Shown piece after piece: positions 52,756-61,549 of a stretch of 64,000 bases of DNA. Origin of the DNA: Peribacillus huizhouensis (GTDB taxonomy: Bacteria > Bacillota > Bacilli > Bacillales > DSM-1321); contig NZ_JACJHX010000004.1 in NCBI RefSeq assembly GCF_014138605.1, forward strand, positions 310,001 through 374,000. Reading direction: 5' to 3'. Under the pieces are notes generated by a model that was given only the letters and a program-made list of their open reading frames with translations, was not told the origin of the DNA and did no database searches. Within the stretch, counting starts at the first letter, position 1, and each line of letters begins with the position of its first letter. A program made the translations under genes and the position numbers.

Positions 52756-54087
52756 TTATTCGATCCCTTGTTTTTTTAAATCCTTTTCAAGCGGGCTCGC
52801 TTTAAACACCCTTTTGAGTACAATAACAATAGAAATGGCCAATATGACATAGAGCAAGATAAACAGTATTAACATCGTGTCAACATGGTTTGATGTTGTC
52901 GCTGCCTCGGCGGTGCGCATCACCCCTCTAATAATCCATGGTTGACGACCTTGTTCTGCCATGAACCAACCAGCTTCAATCGCAAGCATGGCAAGTGGCC
53001 CTCCCGCTATAATAGCGCTTAATAACGGCTTATTACATTCATTCCATTTTCCCCTGTACTGCATACAAAAATAGACAAAAGAAACAAGAGCGAGAAACAT
53101 GCCGATAGTAACCATCCAATCAAAGTAATAGTGGACAATCAAAGGAGGCCAATCCTCTTCTGGAAATTCCTCCAAGCCAATTACTTCTGCCCCTGGAATC
53201 CCATGCGCCAGTATACTTAATGCATATGGAATTTCTATAGCCTGACTAATTTTATTGTTTTCATCTAAAGAACCAGCAAAAATTAACGTCGCACCTTTCT
53301 CCGTTTCAAAGTGCCATTCAGCTGCAGCTAGCTTTTCAGGTTGGTATTGAGCTAAGAATTTTCCTGATAAATCCCCAATCAAAGCGGTACTGATAGCAAA
53401 GGCTAGTGCGACTGTCATTGATAATTTCAACGCTTTTTTATGATAAACATGGTTTCTGCCTCTATAAATTGAAAAGGCCGCTATTGACGCGAAAATGAAG
53501 GCAGCCGTTAAATAAGAAGATGCCATAACATGCGTTACCTTTGTTGGGGTGGCTGGATTAAACATCGCCATTATGGGATTTACATTCGTTAAAATGCCAT
53601 TTTCATAATTAAAACCGATAGGTGAATTCATGAAAGCATTCACTGTCGATATGAAAAAGGCTGATGCGCCACCACCTATAAAAACAGGGAGTAATAAGAG
53701 AAAATGAGCATACTTGCTCTTAAATCGATTCCATGTATAGAGATAGATCCCTAGGAAAATGGCTTCAAAAAAAAAGGCAAATGTCTCCAAGAATAAAGGA
53801 AGGGCAATGGTATGTCCAGCTGCTTCCATAAAATTCGGCCACAATAAGCTGAGTTGTAAGGAAATCGCAGTGCCGGTAACCACCCCAACAGCAACAGAGA
53901 TGATATACCCCTTAGTCCAACGCCTTGCAAGCACATGATAATGCAGGTCATTCCGTTTAATTCCGATCCATTCTGCTAACGCAATCAGAAGCGGAATACC
54001 AGCCCCTAGAGTGGCAAAAATCGTATGAAAACCTAACGTGGTACCGGTTAGTATTCGGCTATATAAAACGGGATCATACTCAACCAT
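52756..54087 (-). CDS. cydA: Cytochrome bd oxidase subunit I
   Basis: 443 residues. The axial haem ligands fall in GTTLGFHTIFATLGAG (His ~19), the region around LETFAFFFEAIFLG, and the GRQPW element (WFMAEQGRQPWIIRG) is intact. The quinol-binding Q-loop is short, as in Geobacillus/YthA-type enzymes, compared with E. coli. It oxidises menaquinol and reduces oxygen at high affinity. First gene of the operon; ATG start with AAAGGAGG. No convincing Rex site was found in its upstream region. Confidence 0.93.
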   Translation of the reverse strand: MVEYDPVLYSRILTGTTLGFHTIFATLGAGIPLLIALAEWIGIKRNDLHYHVLARRWTKGYIISVAVGVVTGTAISLQLSLLWPNFMEAAGHTIALPLFLETFAFFFEAIFLGIYLYTWNRFKSKYAHFLLLLPVFIGGGASAFFISTVNAFMNSPIGFNYENGILTNVNPIMAMFNPATPTKVTHVMASSYLTAAFIFASIAAFSIYRGRNHVYHKKALKLSMTVALAFAISTALIGDLSGKFLAQYQPEKLAAAEWHFETEKGATLIFAGSLDENNKISQAIEIPYALSILAHGIPGAEVIGLEEFPEEDWPPLIVHYYFDWMVTIGMFLALVSFVYFCMQYRGKWNECNKPLLSAIIAGGPLAMLAIEAGWFMAEQGRQPWIIRGVMRTAEAATTSNHVDTMLILFILLYVILAISIVIVLKRVFKASPLEKDLKKQGIE

Positions 54088-54258
54088 TGTGAATCCTCCT
54101 TTACTTCATAATAAAAAAAGCAATTAGAGTAGAAGTATTTTTCTAGTCCTTTCTCATTGCAATTTTTTCACTTCCAAGACTGTACATGTTATTTTTTTCT
54201 TTTCTTTGAGATTTATTCATATCCGATAAAAATACTTATTTTGAATGAAGGACATGTT

Positions 54259-54435
54259 GGGCTTCATGAGTTACTACTTTAGATAATCTACTTTGCAGAT
54301 ATACGAACTTATTATGAATATGCTTCAAAAACCAGCTCCGCACCGCCACCATTGTGATTAAGCGAGCGTAGCGTGCTACAGGATAGTTTCTTTATCGTAA
54401 ATACTGCGTTTTAACGCCATATTCGTTTTATTTTC
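54259..54435. repeat. GCACCGCCACC repeat, copy 2
   Basis: Aligns with 12399-12575 over most of its length: AATCTACTTTGCAGATATAC, GCTCCGCACCGCCACCATTG, TGATTAAGCGAGCGTAGCGT and TTTTAACGCCATATTCGTTT. Confidence 0.7.
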
Positions 54436-54506
54436 TTAATCCCCTCAAAAATTGTAGATTCTTCCCAGGTGTAAACTCAGGACTAAATAATATGTAATCA
54501 AAAAAA

Positions 54507-54553
54507 AACTGCACCTCTAATTGTTAGTGGTTGCTAACAATTAGGGTGCAGTT
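54507..54553 (-). terminator. Orphan strong hairpin, terminator-like or solo IS3 end
   Basis: AACTGCACC.CTAATTGTTAG pairs with CTAACAATTAGGGTGCAGTT; a run of eight A precedes it (a T-run in the minus direction). It has the same layout as the IS3 left end at 27341 (TGAACTGCCCCGTAAATGTT). No minus-strand gene feeds into it. Confidence 0.6.
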
Positions 54554-54853
54554 CACTTATGGTTCCTGCTTCCAAACAATTATAGTAATATAATTTAATA
54601 GAATTTATTCATGAGATCTAATATATTTCGATAAAATAATCCTGAACTCTATCATCATATGTCATCATATTCAATTAATCCAATATATCTCCTCGACTGC
54701 CACTTTTTCTCAATATCTTCATGAACTTTTTGTGACATATTTATGTTTTGATTGTATTTTTATAAGGTTAATAATAAGATAGAATCGTCAGTTTGTGAAA
54801 CAGTTAACACTTTATCTAAATAACTAAGAAATATAAGGGAAAGGGGTACTACT

Positions 54854-55774
54854 ATGAAGTTAAAATGGACTCTATTAGCCATGATTTTCACGGTTGCTGC
54901 TGTGCTATCTGGTTGTGAGCCACTATTGGTCTTGGACCCTAAAGGGCCGCAAGCTAAAGTGCAAGCCGATGATATTATGTTATCGATCTGGATCATGTCT
55001 GGTATTGTTATTGTTGTTTTTGCAATTTTAGTATTCGTGTTAGTTAAATACCGCGCTTCTAAGCAGAGTGCAGATTATGAACCTCCACACATTGAAGGTA
55101 ATATGTTTGTTGAAGCAATTTGTATTGGTGTTCCAATTATTATTGTTATTTTCCTTTCTGTTATGTCTGTTAAGAGTAACTATGAAGTAGAGGCCACACC
55201 GAAAGGATACGAAGGTCAAGAACCATTAGTCATATACGCTTCATCTTCTGACTGGAAATGGCATTTCAGTTATCCTGAAGAAGGTATTGAAACTGTTAAC
55301 TATGTAAATATTCCAGCAGGCCGCCCACTTGAATTCAAACTTTATTCATACGGGCCAATCACTAGTTTCTGGATTCCACAACTTGGTGGACAAAAATACG
55401 CAATGGGTGACATGGTTACAACATTACATTTAGCCGCAGACGAACCTGGTGAATTAATGGGTCGAAACGCAAACTTCAGTGGAGCAGGATTTGCTGAAAA
55501 TACGTTTGATGTTGAGGCAATGTCCCAAACTGACTTTGATAAATGGGTAAAAGAAGTGCAAGATACAGCTAAACCTCTTACTGAAGAGAAATTTAATGAG
55601 TTATTAAAACCTGGACATCTTGGACGATCCACATATACTGGAACGCATTTAGAATTCTCACCAGCTCCAGAACATCATCATGATTCAGCCGATTCTGATA
55701 AGGTTTCAGAAGGCGAACACCATCATGAATCAAGTGATTCTGGGAAGGAAGCAGATCACAGTCATCATCATTAA
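54854..55774 (+). CDS. qoxA: Quinol oxidase aa3 subunit II (lipoprotein)
   Basis: 306 residues. A lipoprotein signal with lipobox LSGC (Cys 21) is followed by two transmembrane helices (about 45-67 and 90-112) and a periplasm-side cupredoxin-like domain (ASSSDWKWHFSYPEEGIETVNYVNIPAGRP, GPITSFWIPQLGGQKYAMGDM). The CuA ligands of cytochrome c oxidases are absent, as expected of a menaquinol oxidase. An unusual C-terminal tail (about 270-306) contains three HHH clusters in an acidic, serine-rich context. First gene of qoxABCD; ATG start with GGGAAAGGGG. Confidence 0.93.
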   Translation: MKLKWTLLAMIFTVAAVLSGCEPLLVLDPKGPQAKVQADDIMLSIWIMSGIVIVVFAILVFVLVKYRASKQSADYEPPHIEGNMFVEAICIGVPIIIVIFLSVMSVKSNYEVEATPKGYEGQEPLVIYASSSDWKWHFSYPEEGIETVNYVNIPAGRPLEFKLYSYGPITSFWIPQLGGQKYAMGDMVTTLHLAADEPGELMGRNANFSGAGFAENTFDVEAMSQTDFDKWVKEVQDTAKPLTEEKFNELLKPGHLGRSTYTGTHLEFSPAPEHHHDSADSDKVSEGEHHHESSDSGKEADHSHHH

Positions 55775-55844
55775 TAGGTTACACATATACTAACCACTCG
55801 TTTTATATGAAAAGCAATATAATCTTGAAAGGAGTCAAAAAAGT

Positions 55845-57791
55845 ATGGATTTCTTTAATCGCTTTGCCATACCGCATCCAAGCTTTTTGATATACGCATC
55901 AATGGTTGCCATTGGTCTTACTGGTATTGCGGTAATCTTAGGTATAACCTATTTTAAAAAATGGGGTTATCTATGGCGTGAATGGTTAACAACAGTAGAC
56001 CATAAACGGATCGGTATAATGTATCTAATTTCTGCTTTACTTATGCTATTCCGCGGTGGCGTTGATGCTATTATGTTACGTGCTCAACTTGCCATTCCTG
56101 ATAATAAATTCTTAGAATCTCAACATTATAACGAAGTATTCACAACTCACGGTGTTGTTATGATTCTCTTTATGGCTATGCCATTTATTATGTTCTTTTT
56201 CAACTTCGTCGTACCATTACAAATTGGTGCCCGTGACGTAGCCTTCCCACGTCTAAACGCCATAAGCTTCTGGTTATTCTTTATGGGTGCGATGCTATTC
56301 AACATCTCATTCGTAATTGGTGGTTCACCTGATGCAGGTTGGACTTCTTATTTCCCACTTGCAGGGAATGATTTTAGTACTTCCGTAGGTTCGAATTATT
56401 ACATGATTGCAATTCAGATAGCTGGTATCGGTACTTTAATGACGGGTATCAACTTCATCACGACTATTTTTAAGATGAGAGCACCAGGCATGAAATTAAT
56501 GCAAATGCCAATGTTCACATGGTCTGCTCTAATCTCTAACTTAATCATTGTTTTTGCTTTCCCAGTATTAACCGTATTACTTGCAATGGGTACAATGGAT
56601 CGTTTATTCGATACAAAATTCTTTACAATTGGTGACGGTGGTTCAGATATGCTTTGGGCCAACCTATTCTGGGTTTGGGGACATCCTGAAGTATATATCT
56701 TGATCTTGCCGGCATTCGGTTTATTTAGTGAGATTATCTCGACCTTTGCACGTCGCAATCTTTATGGGTATAAATCCATGGTTGCTTCAATGGTTGTTAT
56801 CTCTGCCTTTTCATTCTTTGTGTGGGCTCACCATTTCTTTACGATGGGGCAAGGGGCACTTGCAAACAGCTTTTTCTCCATTACAACGATGGCGATTGCT
56901 GTTCCAACTGGGGTTAAAATCTTCAACTGGTTGTTCACCCTTTGGAAAGGAAAAATTGAATTTACTACTCCAATGCTTTACGCGATGCATTTCCTTCCGC
57001 TGTTCACACTTGGTGGGGTAACAGGGGTTATGCTTGCGATGTCAGCTGCGGATTATCAATATCATAATACAATGTTCTTAGTTGCTCATTTCCATAACGT
57101 GATTATCCCTGGTGTTGTATATGCAATGCTTGCTGGTCTTACGTACTACTGGCCAAAAATGTTCGGATTCATGTTAAATGAGAGAATCGGTAAATGGACA
57201 GTATGGTTAATGTCTACTGGATTCATTTTAGCTTTCATCCCAATGTATATTACTGGTTTAGACGGTCAAGCACGCCGGATGTACACGTACTCTGAAGCAA
57301 CTGGATTTGCTCCATTGAATATGGTTGCATTTATCGGAGCAGGTATTATGGCCATTAGTTTTGCGTTACTTGTCTACAATATCTATTATAGCGTTCGTTA
57401 CTCACCACGGAATATCGGTAACGATCCATGGAATGCACGTACTCTTGAGTGGGCTACTCATACTCCAGTACCGGAATACAACTTTGCGGTTATGCCGCAA
57501 GTTAAATCAACTGAAGCATTCTGGGATGCTAAGAAACATGGCCACGAAATATTTAAAGGTAAAATCGAAAAAATTCATATGCCGAATTCTAGCGGTTTAC
57601 CATTTATTATGAGTTGTATCTTCTTTGTCTTTGGATTTAGTATGATCTTCAGTATCTGGCCACTTGCCATTATTTCGTTACTCGGTATCCTAGGTTGTCT
57701 TGTATACCGTTCGTTCGAAAAAGATCATGGACATTACATCCCTGTAGAAGAAATTGAAGATACAGAAACAAAATTGCGAGGTGCTAAATAA
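55845..57791 (+). CDS. qoxB: Quinol oxidase aa3 subunit I
   Basis: 648 residues with about 14-15 membrane helices. Haem a and the haem-copper centre are marked by FTTHGVVMILF, WGHPEVYILILPAFG (His-Tyr cross-link), WAHHFFTMG and FLVAHFHNVIIPG; the K-channel threonine and lysine region is AVPTGVKIFNWLFTLWKGKI. It reduces oxygen and pumps protons. ATG start with AAAGGAG. The stop codon overlaps the qoxC start. Confidence 0.96.
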   Translation: MDFFNRFAIPHPSFLIYASMVAIGLTGIAVILGITYFKKWGYLWREWLTTVDHKRIGIMYLISALLMLFRGGVDAIMLRAQLAIPDNKFLESQHYNEVFTTHGVVMILFMAMPFIMFFFNFVVPLQIGARDVAFPRLNAISFWLFFMGAMLFNISFVIGGSPDAGWTSYFPLAGNDFSTSVGSNYYMIAIQIAGIGTLMTGINFITTIFKMRAPGMKLMQMPMFTWSALISNLIIVFAFPVLTVLLAMGTMDRLFDTKFFTIGDGGSDMLWANLFWVWGHPEVYILILPAFGLFSEIISTFARRNLYGYKSMVASMVVISAFSFFVWAHHFFTMGQGALANSFFSITTMAIAVPTGVKIFNWLFTLWKGKIEFTTPMLYAMHFLPLFTLGGVTGVMLAMSAADYQYHNTMFLVAHFHNVIIPGVVYAMLAGLTYYWPKMFGFMLNERIGKWTVWLMSTGFILAFIPMYITGLDGQARRMYTYSEATGFAPLNMVAFIGAGIMAISFALLVYNIYYSVRYSPRNIGNDPWNARTLEWATHTPVPEYNFAVMPQVKSTEAFWDAKKHGHEIFKGKIEKIHMPNSSGLPFIMSCIFFVFGFSMIFSIWPLAIISLLGILGCLVYRSFEKDHGHYIPVEEIEDTETKLRGAK

Positions 57792-58387
57792 TGAAAATTG
57801 ATCACTCGCTTCCACTTGAATATAGCACGGAAGAAAACCGGTTAAAAATCTTTGGTTTTTGGATCTTCCTAGGTGCCGAAATTATGCTTTTTGCAACTCT
57901 TTTCACGTCTTACTTCGTGTATGAGCACCGTTCGGGCAATGGTCCTTCCGGTGCAGAAATCTTTGAACTATCACCAGTATTAATGGAAACAATCTTGCTT
58001 TTAGCAAGTAGTTTTACTATTGGTCTTGGTATTCACGCCATGCGCTTAGGCAAACAAAAAGCCATGATGGCCTTCTTTGCGGTAACCCTTGTTCTAGGTT
58101 TAGGGTTCTTAGGATTTGAAATTTTCGAATTCACAACGTATATACACGAAGGTGCTGGAATAACCACTAGTGGATTCACATCCATGTTATTAACAACGTT
58201 AGGAACACATGGACTGCACGTAACATTTGGTTTCTTCTGGGGATTAGCTATTCTCCTACAAGTGAAAAAACGTGGATTGACACCTGAAACAGCCAATAAA
58301 TCATTCATTTTCTCTCTTTACTGGCATTTCCTAGATGTAGTTTGGATCTTTATCTTTAGCTTCATCTACTTGAAAGGAATGATGTAA
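57791..58387 (+). CDS. qoxC: Quinol oxidase aa3 subunit III
   Basis: 198 residues, five membrane helices, with the subunit III patterns KIFGFWIFLGAEIMLFATLF, TLGTHGLHVTFGFFWG and FSLYWHFLDVVWIFIFSFIYL. It stabilises the proton-pumping core. It overlaps the qoxB stop codon by one base. Confidence 0.95.
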   Translation: MKIDHSLPLEYSTEENRLKIFGFWIFLGAEIMLFATLFTSYFVYEHRSGNGPSGAEIFELSPVLMETILLLASSFTIGLGIHAMRLGKQKAMMAFFAVTLVLGLGFLGFEIFEFTTYIHEGAGITTSGFTSMLLTTLGTHGLHVTFGFFWGLAILLQVKKRGLTPETANKSFIFSLYWHFLDVVWIFIFSFIYLKGMM

Positions 58388-58388
58388 T

Positions 58389-58670
58389 ATGAAGGAATTA
58401 TTCCCAATAAAACAAGTAATGGGCTTTGTATTCTCGTTAATCCTTACAGCAGTGGCTCTATTGGTTTACTTTTTAGATATGTCATTTACAGCAGGCATAA
58501 CTATACTTCTTCTAACTGCATTCGTACAAGCAGGCCTTCAACTCGTTGTATTCATGCATGCTGGTGAAACAGAAGATAAAGGCGCCATTTATTCAAACGT
58601 TTATTTCGGTATATTGGTTGCTTTAGTTACCATTTTTGGGACATTGTTAATCTTTCTCTGGGATATGTAA
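58389..58670 (+). CDS. qoxD: Quinol oxidase aa3 subunit IV
   Basis: 93 residues with three membrane helices, KQVMGFVFSLILTAVALLVY, ITILLLTAFVQAGLQLVVFMH and VALVTIFGTLLIFLWDM. The small subunit aids assembly. It lies one base after qoxC and is followed by a terminator. Confidence 0.94.
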   Translation: MKELFPIKQVMGFVFSLILTAVALLVYFLDMSFTAGITILLLTAFVQAGLQLVVFMHAGETEDKGAIYSNVYFGILVALVTIFGTLLIFLWDM

Positions 58671-58687
58671 TCCAAAAAGATCCACTT

Positions 58688-58718
58688 AAAAGAGGGCGTA
58701 TTACGCTCTCTTTTTTTT
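58688..58718 (+). terminator. Terminator of qoxABCD
   Basis: AAAGAG.GCGTA..TACGC.CTCTTTTTTTT, 18 bp after the qoxD stop. Confidence 0.9.
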
Positions 58719-58823
58719 AAAAGGCGCAGCCATTTGTTTCATCATAGTCAACTACGCCTATTCAACATCTAGGTGACCATTTATTATTCACGTTCTTATT
58801 ATTCTTATTAAACCAATCCATTA

Positions 58824-59057
58824 TCAAGGCAGTATCTTTTTCCCCTGCTTACAATTTGTCACCATTTCTTCAGAAGCTACTAGAAACATTCCCATCAAGA
58901 AGATAAAAACAGCGCCCATCACTGTACCAATCCCTATCCCCATCACAGGTCTGAAATCGCTTACAAAAGAACCGTATAAAAAAATTGCAATTCCCATTGT
59001 AAGTAGGATTGCCCCTACATACTTCGTAGCGTTTAACAATTTCAATCTAGATTCCAT
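58824..59057 (-). CDS. Small two-helix membrane protein
   Basis: 77 residues from ATG 59057 (AAGGAGG 9 bp upstream; an earlier ATG at 59066 touches the ribosome site). Two hydrophobic helices (about 12-30 and 38-62), with NATKYVGAILLTMGIAIFLY and GTVMGAVFIFLMGMFL, and a charged tail ending CKQGKKILP. Function unknown. It stands alone after the qox operon. Confidence 0.7.
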   Translation of the reverse strand: MESRLKLLNATKYVGAILLTMGIAIFLYGSFVSDFRPVMGIGIGTVMGAVFIFLMGMFLVASEEMVTNCKQGKKILP

Positions 59058-59250
59058 TTTAATCATCCTCCTTATATATATTATTCATCCCGTTCACAGA
59101 ATTGTCAAACTATTTTTATATTTTTGAAACAATTTTATTGACAATTATATGTGAATAGCATTTTTTATTGGCTATGGACCTATTGCAGTATAATAGCAAG
59201 TTCTTACTATTAGGCTGTGTTATATAACCTGTTGATTTTTAGCTCATTTT

Positions 59251-59315
59251 AGCCCTAATATCATGAAACGATGAGATTAAACGAGCTTTCTCTCTCGTTT
59301 CATGGTATTAGGGCT
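59251..59315. repeat. Long inverted repeat (21-bp arms)
   Basis: AGCCCTAATATCATGAAACGA (59251-59271) pairs with the segment 59295-59315 (ending GGTATTAGGGCT), with one G-T type mismatch and a 23-nt loop. No T-run. It is preceded by GGCTGTGTTATATAACCTGT (59214), which resembles a MITE end. Confidence 0.6.
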
Positions 59316-59461
59316 ATCTTTCAAGCCTTGTTAAGAGTCGTGTAAAATCTTGGTTTTAAACGATTAAGCCAAAAATCTTTTTAACAATAATATTGTTTAT
59401 CATTGCCTATTATTATTCGTTCAAACCATTATCCTCATGTAAACTTTCATGCTTTTACTTA

Positions 59462-59695
59462 GGCTGTTTTCACATTCTTTGTTGCTTTTCAATCATTTTT
59501 ACACTAATAACCCGGGTTGATTTCCGTTGCAGGTCCTCGCTTTCCGCGGGCGGTCTCAGAGGCCTCCTCAGTGCTTTGCACTTGCGGGGTCTCCCTAAAC
59601 ACGCTTTTCCCGCAGGAGTCTCGCACCTGTAACGAAGATCAACATCTGTTCGAATTGGTTTCTTGCTAAAAACAACAATCTTTACGAAAAGAGCC
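59462..59695 (+). mobile_element. MITE-like repeat, copy D (complete)
   Basis: 234 bp, close to copy A with a few changes (CACATTCTTTG, GCAGGTCCTCG, GTAACGAAGATCAAC), flanked by TTTACTTA (59454-59461) and TTCACTTA (59696-59703), an 8-bp duplication with one mismatch. Confidence 0.85.
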
Positions 59696-59837
59696 TTCAC
59701 TTAAAACCAGCCATTTATCTGACACATAATCCGTTTATATGCATATCTGATATAAAACTCAACATCTAAATATCTGTTCACCAGTATTACGTTTAAATAA
59801 TATTAGTCGATAGACGAAAGAACTTCTTTCATTTGCT

Positions 59838-59877
59838 AAAAAAAGGGTTCCTAGCTACGAAATTATAGCTAGGAACC
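59838..59877 (-). terminator. Terminator of the htrA-type gene
   Basis: A perfect 12-bp stem, GGTTCCTAGCTA with TAGCTAGGAACC, followed in the minus direction by a run of seven T. Confidence 0.88.
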
Positions 59878-59892
59878 TCTATGCCAAAATAC

Positions 59893-61125
59893 TTATTCGG
59901 GAACCTGTTTTTGTGATTGTCCTAATGTAACCTGTAATGTTAATTTCTGATTCCCACGATACACTTCCACACTTACTTTTTCATTCACTTTTGCTTCTGT
60001 ATAGAGATATTTTCTAAGTTCCAAAGCGCTCTTTATCTCTTTTCCATTCATCGCTGTAATGATATCTTCCTGTTGTATGCCGCCCTTTTCTGCAGCAGAT
60101 CCATTTGCTACATCTGTGACCATGACTCCTGCCTTCACATTTTGAGAAATGTTTTGTACATAGGCTTGTGGAAGTTGCGCTATGTCAGCAAGACCTACAC
60201 CTAAATATGGCCGTGTTACTTTCCCTGTTTTAATCATTTCGTCGACAATTGGAATCACATCATTACTTGGAATAGCAAATCCTAGGCCTTCAACCCCATT
60301 TACGGATATTTTTAAGCTATTAATTCCGATTACTTCTCCTTTAGAATTAATCAGTGCTCCTCCGCTATTACCTGGATTGATGGCAGCGTCTGTTTGAATG
60401 ACGTTCAATCCCCATGTCCCGCTTGATGTATCTACATCAATGGTTCTTTCAGCAGCACTAATAATTCCTTGGGTAACGGTTCTAGAAAAATCAAGACCAA
60501 GTGGATTCCCAATTGCTACAACCTGCTCACCAGCACGGACCGCACTTGAATCACCAAATTTAATTTCTCCTGGGGCTAATGAAGCATCAATTTTCAAAAC
60601 AGCCAAATCGGTTAAAGCATCGGAACCAACGATTTCTGCCGTTGTGGTCTTGCCATTATATAACGATATTTCTACTTTTGAGGCTCCTTCAATGACATGG
60701 TTATTCGTAACAATATAGGCGTTCTTTCCATCTATTTTATACATGACACCTGAACCGGTTCCACTTTCTACTTCCTGTGAATTTTGTGCAAATCGGTTAG
60801 CTGATTGTTGATAATTGACAACTCCGACAATTGCCTTCGAAGCCGATTCTACCATATCTGCAAGGCTTGTTGTGCCTGTATATGAAGTTGGTTGAACGTT
60901 TACACCATTATCCTTTGTTAGATCTTTTTCTGCGGCTGTAGAAGCTGGATTTTCAGTGGGGGTGGTAGTGTCTGTGAAAAACTGATCTCCCGTTGTTATA
61001 AATATCGTTGCTGTTAAAACGGAACCGATTAATCCGGAAACAATCGTCTGCCCCCAGCCCGCTTTTCCTTTTTTATGCTGTTCTCTTTGTGAAGATGTAT
61101 TTGTTTCAATTTGATGTTCCTCCAT
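59893..61125 (-). CDS. HtrA/DegP-family membrane-anchored serine protease
   Basis: 410 residues from ATG 61125 (AGGAGG 9 bp upstream; earlier in-frame starts precede that site). A cytoplasmic N-terminus, one transmembrane anchor (QTIVSGLIGSVLTATIFITTG), a low-complexity linker, then the trypsin-like domain with the catalytic His in YIVTNNHVIEGA, Asp in LTDLAVLKID and Ser in INPGNSGGALIN. A PDZ domain follows (GVMVTDVANGSAAEKGGIQQEDIITAMNGK). B. subtilis relatives HtrA, HtrB and YyxA handle misfolded secreted proteins. MITE copy E lies upstream and bounds the promoter region. Confidence 0.93.
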   Translation of the reverse strand: MEEHQIETNTSSQREQHKKGKAGWGQTIVSGLIGSVLTATIFITTGDQFFTDTTTPTENPASTAAEKDLTKDNGVNVQPTSYTGTTSLADMVESASKAIVGVVNYQQSANRFAQNSQEVESGTGSGVMYKIDGKNAYIVTNNHVIEGASKVEISLYNGKTTTAEIVGSDALTDLAVLKIDASLAPGEIKFGDSSAVRAGEQVVAIGNPLGLDFSRTVTQGIISAAERTIDVDTSSGTWGLNVIQTDAAINPGNSGGALINSKGEVIGINSLKISVNGVEGLGFAIPSNDVIPIVDEMIKTGKVTRPYLGVGLADIAQLPQAYVQNISQNVKAGVMVTDVANGSAAEKGGIQQEDIITAMNGKEIKSALELRKYLYTEAKVNEKVSVEVYRGNQKLTLQVTLGQSQKQVPE

Positions 61126-61252
61126 ACGGACCATCCTCCTTGTTTCTTTCAATTTATTTGTTACATTCATCATACCCAACAAATATGACAAATTTATTAA
61201 CAAAGAATGAAACAAGGGTGAAATATTACGCTCTTCAATTCTCTATAATTAA

Positions 61253-61486
61253 GGCTGTTTTCACATACTTTGTTGCTTTTCAATCATTTTTACACTAATA
61301 ACCCGGGTTGATTTCCGTTGCAGGTACTCGCTTTCCGCGGGCGGTCTCAGAAGCCTCCTCAGTGCTTTGCACTTGCGGGGTCTCCCTCAACACGCTTTTC
61401 CCGCAGGAGTCTCGCACCTTCCACTACAATCAACATCTGTTCGAATTGGTTTCTTGCTAAAAACAACAATCTTTACGAAAAGAGCC
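61253..61486 (+). mobile_element. MITE-like repeat, copy E (complete)
   Basis: 234 bp, practically identical to copy A, flanked by a perfect 8-bp duplication ATAATTAA (61245-61252 and 61487-61494). It lies upstream of the htrA-type gene and downstream of the epimerase-like gene. Confidence 0.9.
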
Positions 61487-61549
61487 ATAATTAAAGACAT
61501 GGTTCCCCCAGTTTAACAGGATGTAAGTAAGAAACTAGTCTTAATTCCT

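Larger units (their letters stand above)
54088..54853. other. Divergent intergenic region between cydA and qoxA
   Basis: About 770 bp without a gene. It contains the repeat copy at 54259-54435, the hairpin at 54507-54553 and a likely qoxA promoter near 54748-54776 (TTGATT, 17 bp, ATAATA). A half-match to a Rex/Fnr-type TTGTGA lies at 54729 but its other half is poor. Confidence 0.5.

Noticed and set aside
54729-54746. Rex/Fnr-type site upstream of qoxA
   Set aside because: Only the left half (TTGTGA) fits; the right half is poor. No better site was found near cydA either.
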